NCBI RefSeq assembly: GCF_014654895.1
Contig: NZ_BNBE01000004.1
Location: 310,001-374,000 of the forward strand
Source of the DNA: Streptomyces filamentosus
Lineage (GTDB): Bacteria > Actinomycetota > Actinomycetes > Streptomycetales > Streptomycetaceae
Length of the DNA stretch: 64,000 nucleotides
Direction: 5' to 3'
The notes under the pieces were generated by a model. That model saw nothing but the letters and a program-made list of their open reading frames with translations. It was not told the origin of the DNA and did no database searches. The translations under genes were made by a program, and so were the position numbers. This document shows, piece by piece, positions 1-8,864 of this stretch. Numbering within the stretch: position 1 is the first letter of the stretch; every line of letters begins with the position of its first letter.

Positions 1-330
1 GTCCGCCACGGGCGGCGGTCCCTCCGCGAGGACTTCGTTCAGCGGCCGGCCGTGGACGAGTTCCATGACCATGAACACCGAGGTGCGGCCGTCGAGTTCG
101 GTCTCGCCGACGTCGTGCACGGCCACGGCGTGGGCGTCGGAGACGACGGCCGCCGCACGGGCCTCGGCGACGAGCCGGGCGGCGAGGTGCTCGTCGTCGG
201 GGGCGGCGAGGACCTTGACGGCGACCGGGCGGTGCAGCCGCTCGTCCGTGCCCCGCCAGACCTGACCCATGCCTCCTTCGCCGAGGAGTTCCTCCAGCCG
301 GTACCGTCCGGCCAGGATCCTGCCGCGCAT
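1..330 (-). CDS. Serine/threonine protein kinase, N-terminal part (runs off the left edge)
   Basis: Only the first 110 residues are in the window; the frame is open through base 1. It reads as a Hanks-type kinase N-lobe. The glycine-rich loop is LGEGGMGQVW (residues 16-25), followed by VAVKVL with the ATP-binding Lys at residue 39, an alphaC-like helix, and a MVMELVHGRPL hinge region near residues 90-100. The ATG at 328-330 is preceded on the minus strand by a GGAGAG-type ribosome site. Substrate, membrane topology and sensor domain lie outside the window. The family assignment is strong; the specific role is unknown. Confidence 0.85.
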   Translation of the reverse strand, partial: MRGRILAGRYRLEELLGEGGMGQVWRGTDERLHRPVAVKVLAAPDDEHLAARLVAEARAAAVVSDAHAVAVHDVGETELDGRTSVFMVMELVHGRPLNEVLAEGPPPVAD

Positions 331-437
331 CGTCTCTCCTCCCCTGCCGCCCCCGGCGGCCGCCCCGTGCGTGGCACCGATCGTGCCCAACTTCCGGCGG
401 CACGCAAAATCCTCGCGGGGGGAGCGGAGGCCGCCGG

Positions 438-1643
438 TCAGTCGGCGGGGGCCACGGGGCAGTGGGTGCCGGTGTAGATGGTGGGCACGCAGCGGTTGCA
501 GTGGATGCAGAGCGAGCGCGTCGCCGGGGCGCCGGCGATGCGGTGCACCAGGTCGGGTTCGCGGAGCAGGGCACGGGCCATGGCGACGAACTCGAAGCCC
601 TCGGCCATGGCCCGGTCCATCCCCGCCCGGTCGGTGACCCCGCCGAGGAGGACCAGCGGCAGGGCGAGGCCGGCGCGGAACTCCAGGGCGCGGTCCAGGA
701 GGTAGAGCGGTTCGTAGGGGTAGGCGCGCAGGAACGACCGGCCGACCGTGCGCAGGCCGAGCCGCTGGGGCAGCGGGAAGCGGGCGGCGAACTCCTTGAG
801 CGGGGCGTCGCCGCGGAACAGGTACATGGGGTTGAGCAGCGAGCTTCCGGCGGTCAGGGCGAGGGCGTCCACCGAGCCGTCCTCCTGGAGCCACCGGGCG
901 ACCTGGAGGCCGTCCTCCGGGGCGAGGCCGCCGCGCACCCCGTCGGTCATGTTGAGCTTGGCGGTGATCGCGATCCGGTCGCCGACCTCCTCCCGCACGG
1001 CGCGGGCGAGGTCGAGGGCGAGCCGTGCCCGGCGGGCCGGGGAGCCGCCGTAGGTGTCGGTGCGGCGGTTGAGGCGGGGGCTGAGGAAGGCGCTGGCCAG
1101 GTAGTTGTGGCCGAGGTGCAGTTCGACCGCGTCCGCCCCGGCCGCCACGGCCAGCCGGGCGGCCGAGGCGTGGGCGCGGACCACGCGGTCCAGGTCCTCG
1201 GCCGTGGCGGCCCGGTCGCGGCGCAGGCCGACCGGGTTGAGGCCGCCCATCGGGGAGAGGGAGGGCAGCCGGTTCGAGCGGGCGTCGGCCACCGGCCCCG
1301 CGTGGCCGAGCTGGAGGGAGACGGCGGCGCCGGCGTCGTGGACGGCGTCGGTGAGCCGGCGCAGTCCGGGCAGCGCCTCGGGCCGCATCCACAGCTGCGC
1401 GCGCCGGGTGCGTCCTTCGGGCGCGACGGCGCAGTAGGCGACCGTGGTCATCGCCACTCCCCCGGCGGCGGGCCGGCGGTGGTACTCGATCAGCTCGTCG
1501 GTGACCACGGCGTCGGGGGTGCGGCCCTCGAACGTGGCCGCCTTGATCACCCTGTTGCGCAGCCGCAGGGGTCCCAGCCGGGCCGGGGCGAGCACGTCGG
1601 GTGTCGGGCCGGAGGGTCGCGGGGGCCGGTCGGCTGCGGTCAT
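438..1643 (-). CDS. NADH:flavin oxidoreductase / old yellow enzyme family
   Basis: 401 aa. A single FMN-binding TIM barrel of the OYE/2,4-dienoyl-CoA reductase type. The N-terminus (LGPLRLRNRVIKAATFEGR), the VELHLGHNYLASAFLSPRLN strand-helix and the TYGGS motif are characteristic. The C-terminus has four cysteines, C379, C382, C385 and C395, in a CxxCxxC-x9-C arrangement. That looks like the 4Fe-4S site of longer 2,4-dienoyl-CoA reductases, but the C-terminal FAD/NAD(P) domain those enzymes carry is absent. The protein probably reduces an activated alkene; the substrate is not predictable. It stands alone between the kinase and a divergent DUF2804 gene. Confidence 0.85.
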   Translation of the reverse strand: MTAADRPPRPSGPTPDVLAPARLGPLRLRNRVIKAATFEGRTPDAVVTDELIEYHRRPAAGGVAMTTVAYCAVAPEGRTRRAQLWMRPEALPGLRRLTDAVHDAGAAVSLQLGHAGPVADARSNRLPSLSPMGGLNPVGLRRDRAATAEDLDRVVRAHASAARLAVAAGADAVELHLGHNYLASAFLSPRLNRRTDTYGGSPARRARLALDLARAVREEVGDRIAITAKLNMTDGVRGGLAPEDGLQVARWLQEDGSVDALALTAGSSLLNPMYLFRGDAPLKEFAARFPLPQRLGLRTVGRSFLRAYPYEPLYLLDRALEFRAGLALPLVLLGGVTDRAGMDRAMAEGFEFVAMARALLREPDLVHRIAGAPATRSLCIHCNRCVPTIYTGTHCPVAPAD

Positions 1644-1727
1644 GCGCGGAGCATCGCACAGAACTGACGAGGTGTCAGCTCACGCGGAGGGGGCGGCCTG
1701 AGCCCTCCCCGGGGCTATCCTGCGCGG

Positions 1728-2708
1728 ATGACGCGCGAGCCGGAGCTGACCTCCCCCGTGGACCTGTGCCTCCCCGGCGGGCGGCTGAACCCGGCCGCGG
1801 TGGGCTGGACCCGGCGTCCGCTGCACTCCTCCGGGCTGCGCGGCTGGGGGCGGGCGAAGCGCTGGGAGTACTGGGGCATCGTCACCCCGGACCACATCGT
1901 CGGCCTGGTCGCCTCGTCGCTGGACTACGCGGGCGTGCACGGGCTCTACGTGCTGGAGCGGGCGACCGGCCGGGAGACCCGGAAGGACGTGGTGGTGCCG
2001 CTGGCCCTCGGGGCGCGCTTCCCCGCCCGCAGCGGCGCGGGCGAGGTCACGGCGCGCGGCGGCGGCCTGACGATCGCGATCCGGCAGCGCCCGGACGGTT
2101 CGACGGTCCGCGCGGCGGCGGAGGGCGTACGGCTCGACGTCGAGGTGCCGCTGCCGCCGGGCCACGAGTCGCTGGGCGTGGTGGTGCCGTGGAGCGCCCG
2201 GCGGTTCCAGTACACCGTCAAGGACGTGGGCCGCCCGGTGCGCGGCACGCTGGAGCTGCGGGGACGGACGTACGAGGTGGGCGGGCCGGAGGCGTTCGCG
2301 GTGCTGGACCACGGCCGCGGCAAGTGGCCGTACGCGGTCACCTGGAACTGGGCGGCCGGGGCGGCCCCGGGGCGCGCCGTCCAGCTGGGCGGCAGGTGGA
2401 CGGACGGCACCGGCGCCACCGAGAACGCCCTCTTCGTCGACGGCCGGCTGCACAAGATCGGCGAGGAGCTCCGCTGGACCTACGACCGCGCGGACTGGCT
2501 GCGCCCGTGGCGGATCGAGGGCGAGCGGGTCGACGTCCGCTTCCGCCCGTTCCACGAGAAGGCGTCCCGCACGAACCTGGGCGTCGTGGCGAACGAGACG
2601 CACCAGTGCTTCGGCCGCTTCTCCGGCCGTGCCACGGCCGACGACGGCACGGAGCTCGACCTCGACGGCCTGGTCGGCTGGGCCGAGGAAGCCCGCAACC
2701 GCTGGTAG
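1728..2708 (+). CDS. DUF2804 family protein
   Basis: 326 aa, soluble, no signal peptide. It is recognised as DUF2804 by its length and by blocks such as RAKRWEYWGIVTPDHI, LDHGRGKWPY and TWNWAAG (about residues 40-55 and 195-215). The molecular function of the family is not established; the sequence looks like a beta-rich lipocalin- or svf1-like fold, which is only an inference. A TATCCT hexamer (1716-1721) lies six bases before the ATG with no Shine-Dalgarno sequence between them, so the mRNA may be leaderless. It is divergent from the OYE gene. Confidence 0.8.
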   Translation: MTREPELTSPVDLCLPGGRLNPAAVGWTRRPLHSSGLRGWGRAKRWEYWGIVTPDHIVGLVASSLDYAGVHGLYVLERATGRETRKDVVVPLALGARFPARSGAGEVTARGGGLTIAIRQRPDGSTVRAAAEGVRLDVEVPLPPGHESLGVVVPWSARRFQYTVKDVGRPVRGTLELRGRTYEVGGPEAFAVLDHGRGKWPYAVTWNWAAGAAPGRAVQLGGRWTDGTGATENALFVDGRLHKIGEELRWTYDRADWLRPWRIEGERVDVRFRPFHEKASRTNLGVVANETHQCFGRFSGRATADDGTELDLDGLVGWAEEARNRW

Positions 2709-2879
2709 ACGGGCCGGGCGCGCCCCTGTGCGGAGAAGGCGGCGGGCGTCCGGCGGCCCCGGACACGGCTGCGGGGCCCGGAGGAGCGGTCGGGGTGTAC
2801 GGACCGGCCGCCCGGGGCACACGCCTTCGCACGGGCGGCCGCCCGGCCGCCCTCCGGCGCTCCGTTCCGGGGAGGAACC

Positions 2880-3329
2880 ATGGCCGTACGGATCCGACTG
2901 GTCCACGCAGCGCCCCACGAGGTGTGGGCGGTACTCGCCGACGCCTCGCGCTACGCGGACTGGGTCGTGGGCACCAGCGAGTCGCACGCCGTCGACGGCG
3001 TCTGGCCCGAGCTGGGGTCCGCCCTGGAGTACGACGTCCGGCTCGGGCCGTGGACACTGTCGGGGACCACCGTCGTACGCCGGGTCGAAGCCCCCCGGGA
3101 GCTGGAGCTGGAGGTCCACAGCGGTCCCCTCGGGACGGTCCGGGTGGCCGTCGAGGTCCGCCCCTGGGGCCGGGAGGCCCTGGTCATCGTGGACGAGCAC
3201 CCCCTGCGGGGAGTCGCGGGCGCGCTGCACAACGCCGCGTTCGACGTGCTGATCCAGCTGCGCCACCGCGACATGCTCCGCCGGCTGGCGAACGTCGTGG
3301 AAGGTGGAAGGGTGGGTTCCCGGGGGTGA
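2880..3329 (+). CDS. SRPBCC (START/Bet v1-like) domain protein
   Basis: 149 aa. It is a small helix-grip protein of the polyketide cyclase/SRPBCC type: VRIRLVHAAPHEVWAVLADASRYADWVVG at the start, alternating beta strands, and a long C-terminal helix (LHNAAFDVLIQLRHRDMLRR). Such proteins bind hydrophobic ligands or act as small cyclases or dehydratases; the ligand is unknown. The ATG sits 7 bases after GGGGAGG. The C-terminus overlaps the region just upstream of the following isochorismatase-like gene, so the two are probably co-transcribed. Confidence 0.85.
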   Translation: MAVRIRLVHAAPHEVWAVLADASRYADWVVGTSESHAVDGVWPELGSALEYDVRLGPWTLSGTTVVRRVEAPRELELEVHSGPLGTVRVAVEVRPWGREALVIVDEHPLRGVAGALHNAAFDVLIQLRHRDMLRRLANVVEGGRVGSRG

Positions 3330-3354
3330 GGAGAGGACGAGAGGCGGTGGTTCC

Positions 3355-3897
3355 GTGCCCCGTACGGCGCTCATCGTGATCGACATGCTCAACGCCTACG
3401 AGCACGAGGACGCCGACGACCTGGTGGCCTCCGTGCGCGAGGCCCTGCCCGGCGTCACGGCCCTGCTGAAGCGCGCGCGGGCCGGGGAGTCGCCCGTCGT
3501 GTACGTGAACGACAACTTCGGGAGGTGGCGCTCCCACCACGGCGAGATCCTGGACGTGGCCCTCGCCGGCCGGCACCCGGACCTGGTCGAGCCGGTCGCC
3601 CCCGAGGAGGACGACCTCTTCGTGGTCAAGGCACGGCACTCGGCCTTCTACGAGACCCCGCTGGCCTATCTGCTCGGACGGCTCGGGGCGGAGCGGCTCG
3701 TGCTGTGCGGCCAGGTGACCGAGCAGTGCGTGCTGTACTCGGCACTGGACGCCCACATCCGGCACTTCGACGTCGTCGTCCCCCGGGACGCGGTCGCCCA
3801 CATCGACGGCCGGCTGGCGGAGGCGGCCCTGCGCATGATGAGCCGCAACATGTCCGCGGACGTCTGCGAGGCCGCCGAGGTCGCCTTCGACGACTGA
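3355..3897 (+). CDS. Isochorismatase-family cysteine hydrolase
   Basis: 180 aa from the GTG at 3355; an upstream ATG at 3304 is in frame but would overlap the preceding gene and add a non-conserved tail. The catalytic triad of the family is visible: D10 in ALIVIDMLNAY, K92 in VVKARHSAF and the nucleophile C125 in GQVTEQCVLYS. Members hydrolyse amides or enol ethers (nicotinamidase, N-carbamoylsarcosine amidase, isochorismatase); the presence of the Cys points to an amidase-like activity. The substrate is unknown. It probably forms an operon with the SRPBCC gene. Confidence 0.85.
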   Translation: MPRTALIVIDMLNAYEHEDADDLVASVREALPGVTALLKRARAGESPVVYVNDNFGRWRSHHGEILDVALAGRHPDLVEPVAPEEDDLFVVKARHSAFYETPLAYLLGRLGAERLVLCGQVTEQCVLYSALDAHIRHFDVVVPRDAVAHIDGRLAEAALRMMSRNMSADVCEAAEVAFDD

Positions 3898-3901
3898 CGC
3901 G

Positions 3902-3930
3902 CGGTCGGCCCGCGCAGCGCGCGCCGACCG
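3902..3930. terminator. Bidirectional terminator hairpin
   Basis: Fourteen-base GC-rich arms with one mismatch around a minimal loop, exactly in the 37-bp gap between the isochorismatase-like gene (+) and the desaturase-like gene (-), which converge here. Confidence 0.55.
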
Positions 3931-3934
3931 GCGC

Positions 3935-5530
3935 TCACCGCCCGGGGCGGAGCCGGCCGAGGCGGTGGGCGCGCAGCGCGGTCCGGGCGGCGTTGGCCCC
4001 CGGAGCGCCGTGCACGCCGCCCCCGGGATGCGCGGTGGCGGAGGCGAGGTAGAGGCCCGTCACGGGGGTGGTGGGACGCCCGCTGCCCGGCAGGGGGCGG
4101 AAGAGGAGCTGCTGGTGCAGGCTGGTGGTGCCCTGGTTGACCGCGCCTCCCACGAGGGCGGCGTCGAGGCCCTCCAGGTCGGGCGGGGCCAGGAACCTGC
4201 GGGCGCGGATCAGACCGGTGAACCCCGGGGCGTGCCGCTCGACCTGGGCTTCGACGCGCCGGGCGAAGACCTCCCTCTCCCGTTCGTCCCAGCGGCCCCG
4301 GAGGGCGTCGTCGCCCGCGTCGCCCGCGATCGCCTGGGGCACGTGCGTGTAGGCCCAGGCTGACTCGGTGCCCGCCGGGGACCGGCCGGGGTCCGCCGTC
4401 GTCATCTGCCCCAGGACGAGGAAGGGGACGCGGGGCACCCGGTGCATGGCGAGGTGCGCCGCGAAGAGGGTCAGTTCGTCCATTCCGCCGGCCAGGTGGA
4501 CCGTCCCCGCCGTGCGCGGTCCCTCCGCGCGCCAGGGGATCGGCCCCGACAGGGCCCAGTCGACCTTGACCGTGGAGAAGTCCCACTGGAAACGCTCCAG
4601 GTCCGCCCGCAGCCGCGGGGGGAGCTCGTCCGGCGGCAGGAGACGTCCGTACACCAGGGGGGCGGGGAGGTCGGCCAGCACGGCCCGCCGGGCCGGGACC
4701 AGGGTGCCGTCGACGGTGCGGACCGCCACGGCCCGCCCCGAGCGGACCACGATCCCGCCGACCTCCTGCCCGCACCGCACGGTGCCGCCGCGGTCCGTCA
4801 GCCGGCGGACGAGGGCGTCCGTCAGGGCCTGCGCGCCGCCTCGCGGGACGGGGAAGCCGTAGGTCTGGCCGAGCATGGACATCAGCCAGCCGAAGCCGCC
4901 GCCGAGCGCCGATTCGGGAGCGAGATCGGCGTGCAGGGCGTTGCCCGCGACGAGGAGCCGGCCGCCCTCGCCCGCGAACTCCTCCTCGCCGAACCGGCGG
5001 GCCGGGAGGAGCATCATGCGCGCCACCCGCAGCGCCTCTGCGCGGCCCAGCCGGGCCGCGAGGCGCACGCCGGCGCGGACCGGCGGGAAAGGCGTGAAGA
5101 GGCAGGCCAGCAGGTCCTCGCGGATGCGGTCCCACAGGCCGTACAGGCGCTCCCAGGCGGCGCCGTCGCCGGGCGCGAAGCGTTCCAGCGACGCCGCCGT
5201 CTCCTCCGGGCCGGAGGCCAGGACGGCGCAGCGGCCGTCCGGCAGGGGGTGGGCGACGACGGCGGGGGCGCGGCTCCAGCGCAGCCCGTACCGCTCCAGC
5301 CGCAGGTCTGCGATCAGGGGGGAAGCCGCCGCGAGCGGGTAGAAGGCGCTGAACAGGTCGTGCACGTAGGCGGGGTCGAGGCCGCGGTCGCTGCGGACGG
5401 CCCCGCCGGGCGTGGGCTGCGCCTCCAGGACCAGGACCTGCCAGCCGGCGTCGGCGAGCAGGTTGGCGGCGACCAGTCCGTTGGGGCCGGCGCCGATCAC
5501 CACCGCGTCAGGGTTCGTCACGTTCGTCAC
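3935..5530 (-). CDS. Phytoene-desaturase-like FAD-dependent oxidoreductase
   Basis: 531 aa. The N-terminal FAD-binding Rossmann motif GAGPNGLVAANLLADAGW (residues 13-30) is followed by LEAQPTPGGAVRSD, as in carotenoid desaturases and COG1233 oxidoreductases. The C-terminal FAD block GLYLASATAHPGGGVHGAPG (about residues 490-510) closes the fold. There are no crt genes nearby, so carotenoid synthesis is not implied; many Streptomyces paralogs have no assigned substrate. GTG codons at 5530 and 5521 are both possible starts. An SDR, a methyltransferase and hydrolases on the same strand follow at gaps of about 100 bp or more. Confidence 0.85.
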   Translation of the reverse strand: MTNVTNPDAVVIGAGPNGLVAANLLADAGWQVLVLEAQPTPGGAVRSDRGLDPAYVHDLFSAFYPLAAASPLIADLRLERYGLRWSRAPAVVAHPLPDGRCAVLASGPEETAASLERFAPGDGAAWERLYGLWDRIREDLLACLFTPFPPVRAGVRLAARLGRAEALRVARMMLLPARRFGEEEFAGEGGRLLVAGNALHADLAPESALGGGFGWLMSMLGQTYGFPVPRGGAQALTDALVRRLTDRGGTVRCGQEVGGIVVRSGRAVAVRTVDGTLVPARRAVLADLPAPLVYGRLLPPDELPPRLRADLERFQWDFSTVKVDWALSGPIPWRAEGPRTAGTVHLAGGMDELTLFAAHLAMHRVPRVPFLVLGQMTTADPGRSPAGTESAWAYTHVPQAIAGDAGDDALRGRWDEREREVFARRVEAQVERHAPGFTGLIRARRFLAPPDLEGLDAALVGGAVNQGTTSLHQQLLFRPLPGSGRPTTPVTGLYLASATAHPGGGVHGAPGANAARTALRAHRLGRLRPGR

Positions 5531-5659
5531 CGCCGTTCTCGGGTGCGCGGGGCTCTGCCACGGGGTCCTCCGTCCCGGTCCGGGTGGTGTTCCGGCGGGC
5601 GGCGCCGGTGCCCGGGGCGTTCCTGCGGGCAGCCCCCGTGAGCGGCCCGGGCCCGGCGG

Positions 5660-6658
5660 CTACCCGGGGCACCGGGGTCCAGACGTGCGGGCCCGGCGGC
5701 GGGAGGCGGCCAGGACCGTGCCCAGGGCGAGGCCCGCCGCGGCCGTCCGGCGGCCCGTGGTGCGCAGGCCCCCGTGGCGCCCGCCGCGCAGGGCCGCGCC
5801 CGCATCGCTCGCGCCGTACAGGATGCCGCTGCTCGGCGGCGCGTCCCCGGCCGGCCCGAAGTAGGTCCGGTCGGTCCGGCGTGCCGCCGCGCGGCCCAGG
5901 GGCCGCCGGGCGAGGGCGTGCGCCGTGACCAGGAGCCGCGCGTACGGCCCCACGAGGACGCGGGGCCGGGGCCGGGCGGTCGTCCGCACGACGGCCCGGG
6001 CGACGCGCTCGGGCGTGGCCACCGGGGGCAGCGACCTCACGGCGCGGCCCGAGCGGTTCCCGGCCTGCCGGAAGAACGGGGTGTCCACGGCGGCCGGCAG
6101 GAGGGTGCAGACCTGGATGCGCCGTTCACCCGCGAGCGCCAGTTCCTGGCGCAGGACGTCGTCGAAGACCACCAGCGCCGCCTTGGACATGGCGTAACCG
6201 CCCAGGTAGGGCGCCACCACGACCCCGCCGAGCAGGGAGGCCACGTCGATCACCACTCCGCGGCCCTGCCGGCGCATCACGGGCAGCACGGCGCGGGCCC
6301 CGTGGACGGCGCCGAGGACGTTCACCTCCAGGAGCCTTCGCAGCTCCGCGGAGGGCACCTGGTCGAACCGTCCCAGGATGCCGACGCCGGCCGCGTTGAC
6401 CCACACGTCGACGCGGCCGAACCGGTCCACGGCGCGCTCCGCGAGTTCTCGCACGGCCCGCTCGTCGGCCACGTCGGTGGGCACGGCGAACCCCTCGCCT
6501 CCCCTGCGCCGGCATTCCCGTGCCACCTCGTCCAGCACCGCCTCGCTCCGCGCGGCCAGGACGACCCGCGCGCCCCGCCCCGCGCAGGCGAGGGCGGTGG
6601 CCCGCCCGATCCCGCTCGAAGCGCCGGTCACCACCACGACGGCGTCGCGCATCCTCAC
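5660..6658 (-). CDS. Short-chain dehydrogenase/reductase
   Basis: 332 aa. Classical SDR: TGASSGIGRATALA cofactor motif near residue 12, the NAAG strand, and the YAMSK catalytic Tyr/Lys near residue 170. The protein is longer than the usual 250 aa, with an Arg/Ala-rich tail of about 80 residues that looks poorly conserved. The start may be the GTG at 6658 or the ATG at 6652. NADP preference and substrate are not predictable. It could act with the adjacent desaturase-like enzyme, but the 129-bp gap gives no strong support for that. Confidence 0.8.
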   Translation of the reverse strand: MRMRDAVVVVTGASSGIGRATALACAGRGARVVLAARSEAVLDEVARECRRRGGEGFAVPTDVADERAVRELAERAVDRFGRVDVWVNAAGVGILGRFDQVPSAELRRLLEVNVLGAVHGARAVLPVMRRQGRGVVIDVASLLGGVVVAPYLGGYAMSKAALVVFDDVLRQELALAGERRIQVCTLLPAAVDTPFFRQAGNRSGRAVRSLPPVATPERVARAVVRTTARPRPRVLVGPYARLLVTAHALARRPLGRAAARRTDRTYFGPAGDAPPSSGILYGASDAGAALRGGRHGGLRTTGRRTAAAGLALGTVLAASRRRARTSGPRCPG

Positions 6659-6791
6659 ACCGTGCTTCTCACCGCGCCGCCGGCTTTCATGCGCGCCGAC
6701 CGGGCGCGGTGACGGCGCGCCCGCCCCGGAGCGGGGAGGGCGGAAGGCAGCACGGTCGGAACGCGGAAGGGCGGGGCCGGGGCCCGGGCGG

Positions 6792-7460
6792 TCAGGAGGG
6801 GCGTACGGCCATGACGACCACGCCCGGGCCGACGTGTTCGTCGGCGGGAAGCCGGAGCTCGGCGACCGTGCGCAGTCCGGCCCGCTCGACGAGGTCCACG
6901 AGCTGCTCCGGACGCCACTGGTGGGTCGTCCAGCTGACGGGCACGCCCCCGTACGCCTCGGTGCGCACCAGGTCCTCGTCGCCGACGTGGGTGGCGGTGA
7001 TGAGGTGCCCGCCGGGCTTCAGGGCACGGGCGAAGCCGGCCAGGACCTGGGGAAGGACGGTACGGGGGAGGTTGAACAGCGACCACCAGCCGAGCACGCC
7101 GCCGAGGGACTCCTCGCCGAGGTCGAGTTCGGTGGCGGAGGCGACGTCGAAGCGGCAGTGCGGGTGGAGGCGGCGCGCGTGCTCGATCATCCGGGGCGAG
7201 AGGTCCACCCCGGACACGTCGAGCCCGCGCCCGGCGAGATAACCGGTCACCGTCCCGGGCCCGCAGCCGACGTCCAGGACCGGCCCGAGGCCCGCCACGC
7301 TGTCGGCGAAGGCGTCGATCGCCGCCTTCAGCCAGGGGTGCTTGCGGATGTCGCCGAGCCCCGTCGTCAGGACCATGTCGGCGTAGTTGTCGGCCACGCG
7401 GTCGTAGGACGCGCGGACCAGGTCGAGATCGGCGGGGCGGTCGATGCGGTGTGAGGACAT
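6792..7460 (-). CDS. Class I SAM-dependent methyltransferase
   Basis: 222 aa. Motif I VLDVGCGPGT is at residues 61-70, followed by the acidic loop VSGVDLSPRM and later methyltransferase strands (GVLGWWSLFNLP, LKPGGHLITATHVGD). The N-terminal DLVRASYDRVADNYADM helix is typical of the Methyltransf_11/25 group. It is probably a small-molecule methyltransferase. It is monocistronic or loosely linked to neighbours on the same strand. Confidence 0.85.
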   Translation of the reverse strand: MSSHRIDRPADLDLVRASYDRVADNYADMVLTTGLGDIRKHPWLKAAIDAFADSVAGLGPVLDVGCGPGTVTGYLAGRGLDVSGVDLSPRMIEHARRLHPHCRFDVASATELDLGEESLGGVLGWWSLFNLPRTVLPQVLAGFARALKPGGHLITATHVGDEDLVRTEAYGGVPVSWTTHQWRPEQLVDLVERAGLRTVAELRLPADEHVGPGVVVMAVRPS

Positions 7461-7558
7461 CGCGCCACCCTACGGGCCGGCCGGGGGGCCGCGCCTCGCC
7501 TCGCGGGAGTTCGCGGGAACCCCTCTTCCCCGGTGGGGCCAGGACTCGGCGGGGGCGC

Positions 7559-8047
7559 CTACAGGTAGTCCCGCGTCGCGGTGACCCGGCCGAAGCGCGG
7601 GAAGGTCCTCGCCACCGCGAAGTCGTGCTCCTCCGCGACCGGTCCCGACATGGCGTCGGCGACGAACTCGACCTCGTAGCCGAGGTCGCCCGCGGCCCTG
7701 GCCGTGGACTCCACGCCCATGGTGGTGACGAGCCCGCCCAGGACGATCGTCCCGACGCCCAGCTTCCGCAAGCGGTCGTCGAGGTCCGTGGTCGCGAACG
7801 CGCCGATGCTGCGCTTCACCAGCACGACGTCCCCCTCCTCCACCAGACCGGGCGCGAAGCCGCTCCCCGGCGGCTGCTCGGCGACGCCGGGCCGGTCGAC
7901 GCGGACCTGGACCACCGGGCGCCCCTGCGCGCGGAAGGAGTCCGCCAGCTCCCGGCACCGCGCCAGCACCTCGTCGCCCGTGTGCGGGGCGAGGGGGAGC
8001 GCGATGATGCGCGGCATCAGGTCGATCAGCAGCAGAGCGGTCGTCAT
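7559..8047 (-). CDS. Isochorismatase-family hydrolase (non-cysteine branch)
   Basis: 162 aa. The family Asp (D9 in LLLIDLMP) and Lys (K78 in VVLVKRSIGAF) are present. The position of the catalytic Cys reads VTTMGVESTAR, with Gly111 in its place. That Gly is known from isochorismatases of the EntB/PhzD kind and from a group of uncharacterised hydrolases, so the enzyme may cleave an enol ether or carry an altered chemistry instead of acting as an amidase. It differs in this respect from the isochorismatase-like gene at 3355. Confidence 0.8.
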   Translation of the reverse strand: MTTALLLIDLMPRIIALPLAPHTGDEVLARCRELADSFRAQGRPVVQVRVDRPGVAEQPPGSGFAPGLVEEGDVVLVKRSIGAFATTDLDDRLRKLGVGTIVLGGLVTTMGVESTARAAGDLGYEVEFVADAMSGPVAEEHDFAVARTFPRFGRVTATRDYL

Positions 8048-8132
8048 GTCGCCCGACCTTAGGCCCTGTTCGCCGGCGGCGCGGGGAAAATCGTCGGTCG
8101 GCGGGCCGGGCCGCCCGGGGGCGCCGCGGAGG

Positions 8133-8690
8133 TCACGCGGACGGCAGGAGGCCCCACGTCTGGAGGGCGTAGGGACGGCCCTTCTCCTCCCCCTCGATGA
8201 GGGGGACGTCGAGCAGGGTGAAGCCCGCCTTGGTGGCGACGGCGACGCTGGGCGCGTTCTCCGCCTCCAGCTCCAGGATCACCCGCTCCGCCCCGAGCTC
8301 CTCGAAGGCGTACGCCGCCATGACCCGCACCGCGCGCGCGGCCAGGCCCTGGCCCCGGTGGGCCGGGCCGACCGCGTAGCCGAGCTCCACGCCCCCGCCC
8401 TCGGCCTCGGGGAGGCGGCGCAGCATCCCCTCGCCGAGCGGTTCGCCGCCGTCGAGGGTGATCGCGAGGAGGATGACCGACTTCTCCGCGCGCAGTTCCC
8501 GGGACCGCACCAGCCGCGCGGCCGCGGCCGCCGCGTCGAAGGGGGAGACAAGCGGCGTCCAGTACGCGATGTCGGGGTCGTCGAACAGCGCCGGCATGGC
8601 GGGCACGTCCGTCTCCGTCCAGTCGCGCAGGACGAGCCCCTCGCCCGTCAGCCGGACCCGGTCGGGAAGCGGCGGATGTGTGCTGTTCAT
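8133..8690 (-). CDS. GNAT family N-acetyltransferase (RimJ/RimL type)
   Basis: 185 aa. It has the pattern of the RimJ/RimL acetyltransferases: RLTGEGLVLRDWTETDVPAM at the start, the VELGYAVGPAHRGQGLAARAVR acetyl-CoA pyrophosphate loop (RGQGLA, about residues 113-118) and the ILELEAENAPSVAVATKAGF strand-helix. It probably acetylates a protein N-terminus or a small amine. The GGATGATC octamer occurs twice upstream of the start on the minus strand, but its role is not known. Confidence 0.85.
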   Translation of the reverse strand: MNSTHPPLPDRVRLTGEGLVLRDWTETDVPAMPALFDDPDIAYWTPLVSPFDAAAAAARLVRSRELRAEKSVILLAITLDGGEPLGEGMLRRLPEAEGGGVELGYAVGPAHRGQGLAARAVRVMAAYAFEELGAERVILELEAENAPSVAVATKAGFTLLDVPLIEGEEKGRPYALQTWGLLPSA

Positions 8691-8864
8691 GAACGGTTTT
8701 CCTCCCTGACGGCCAGGCCGGGCAGCCTACATCGGAAGAGATCATCCGATCATCCGCTTTCAGGACGCCCCTCGCCCCTCAGCGGACGCCGTCCCTCTCG
8801 GCGGACGCCCGTCCCTCTCCGTTCCCAGTGGACGTCCGCCCCGCCACGCCGCCGTCCGCTCTCC

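Noticed and set aside
3935..5530. Carotenoid biosynthesis phytoene desaturase (crtI)
   Set aside because: No crtE, crtB or crtY nearby; many uncharacterised FAD oxidoreductases share this fold.
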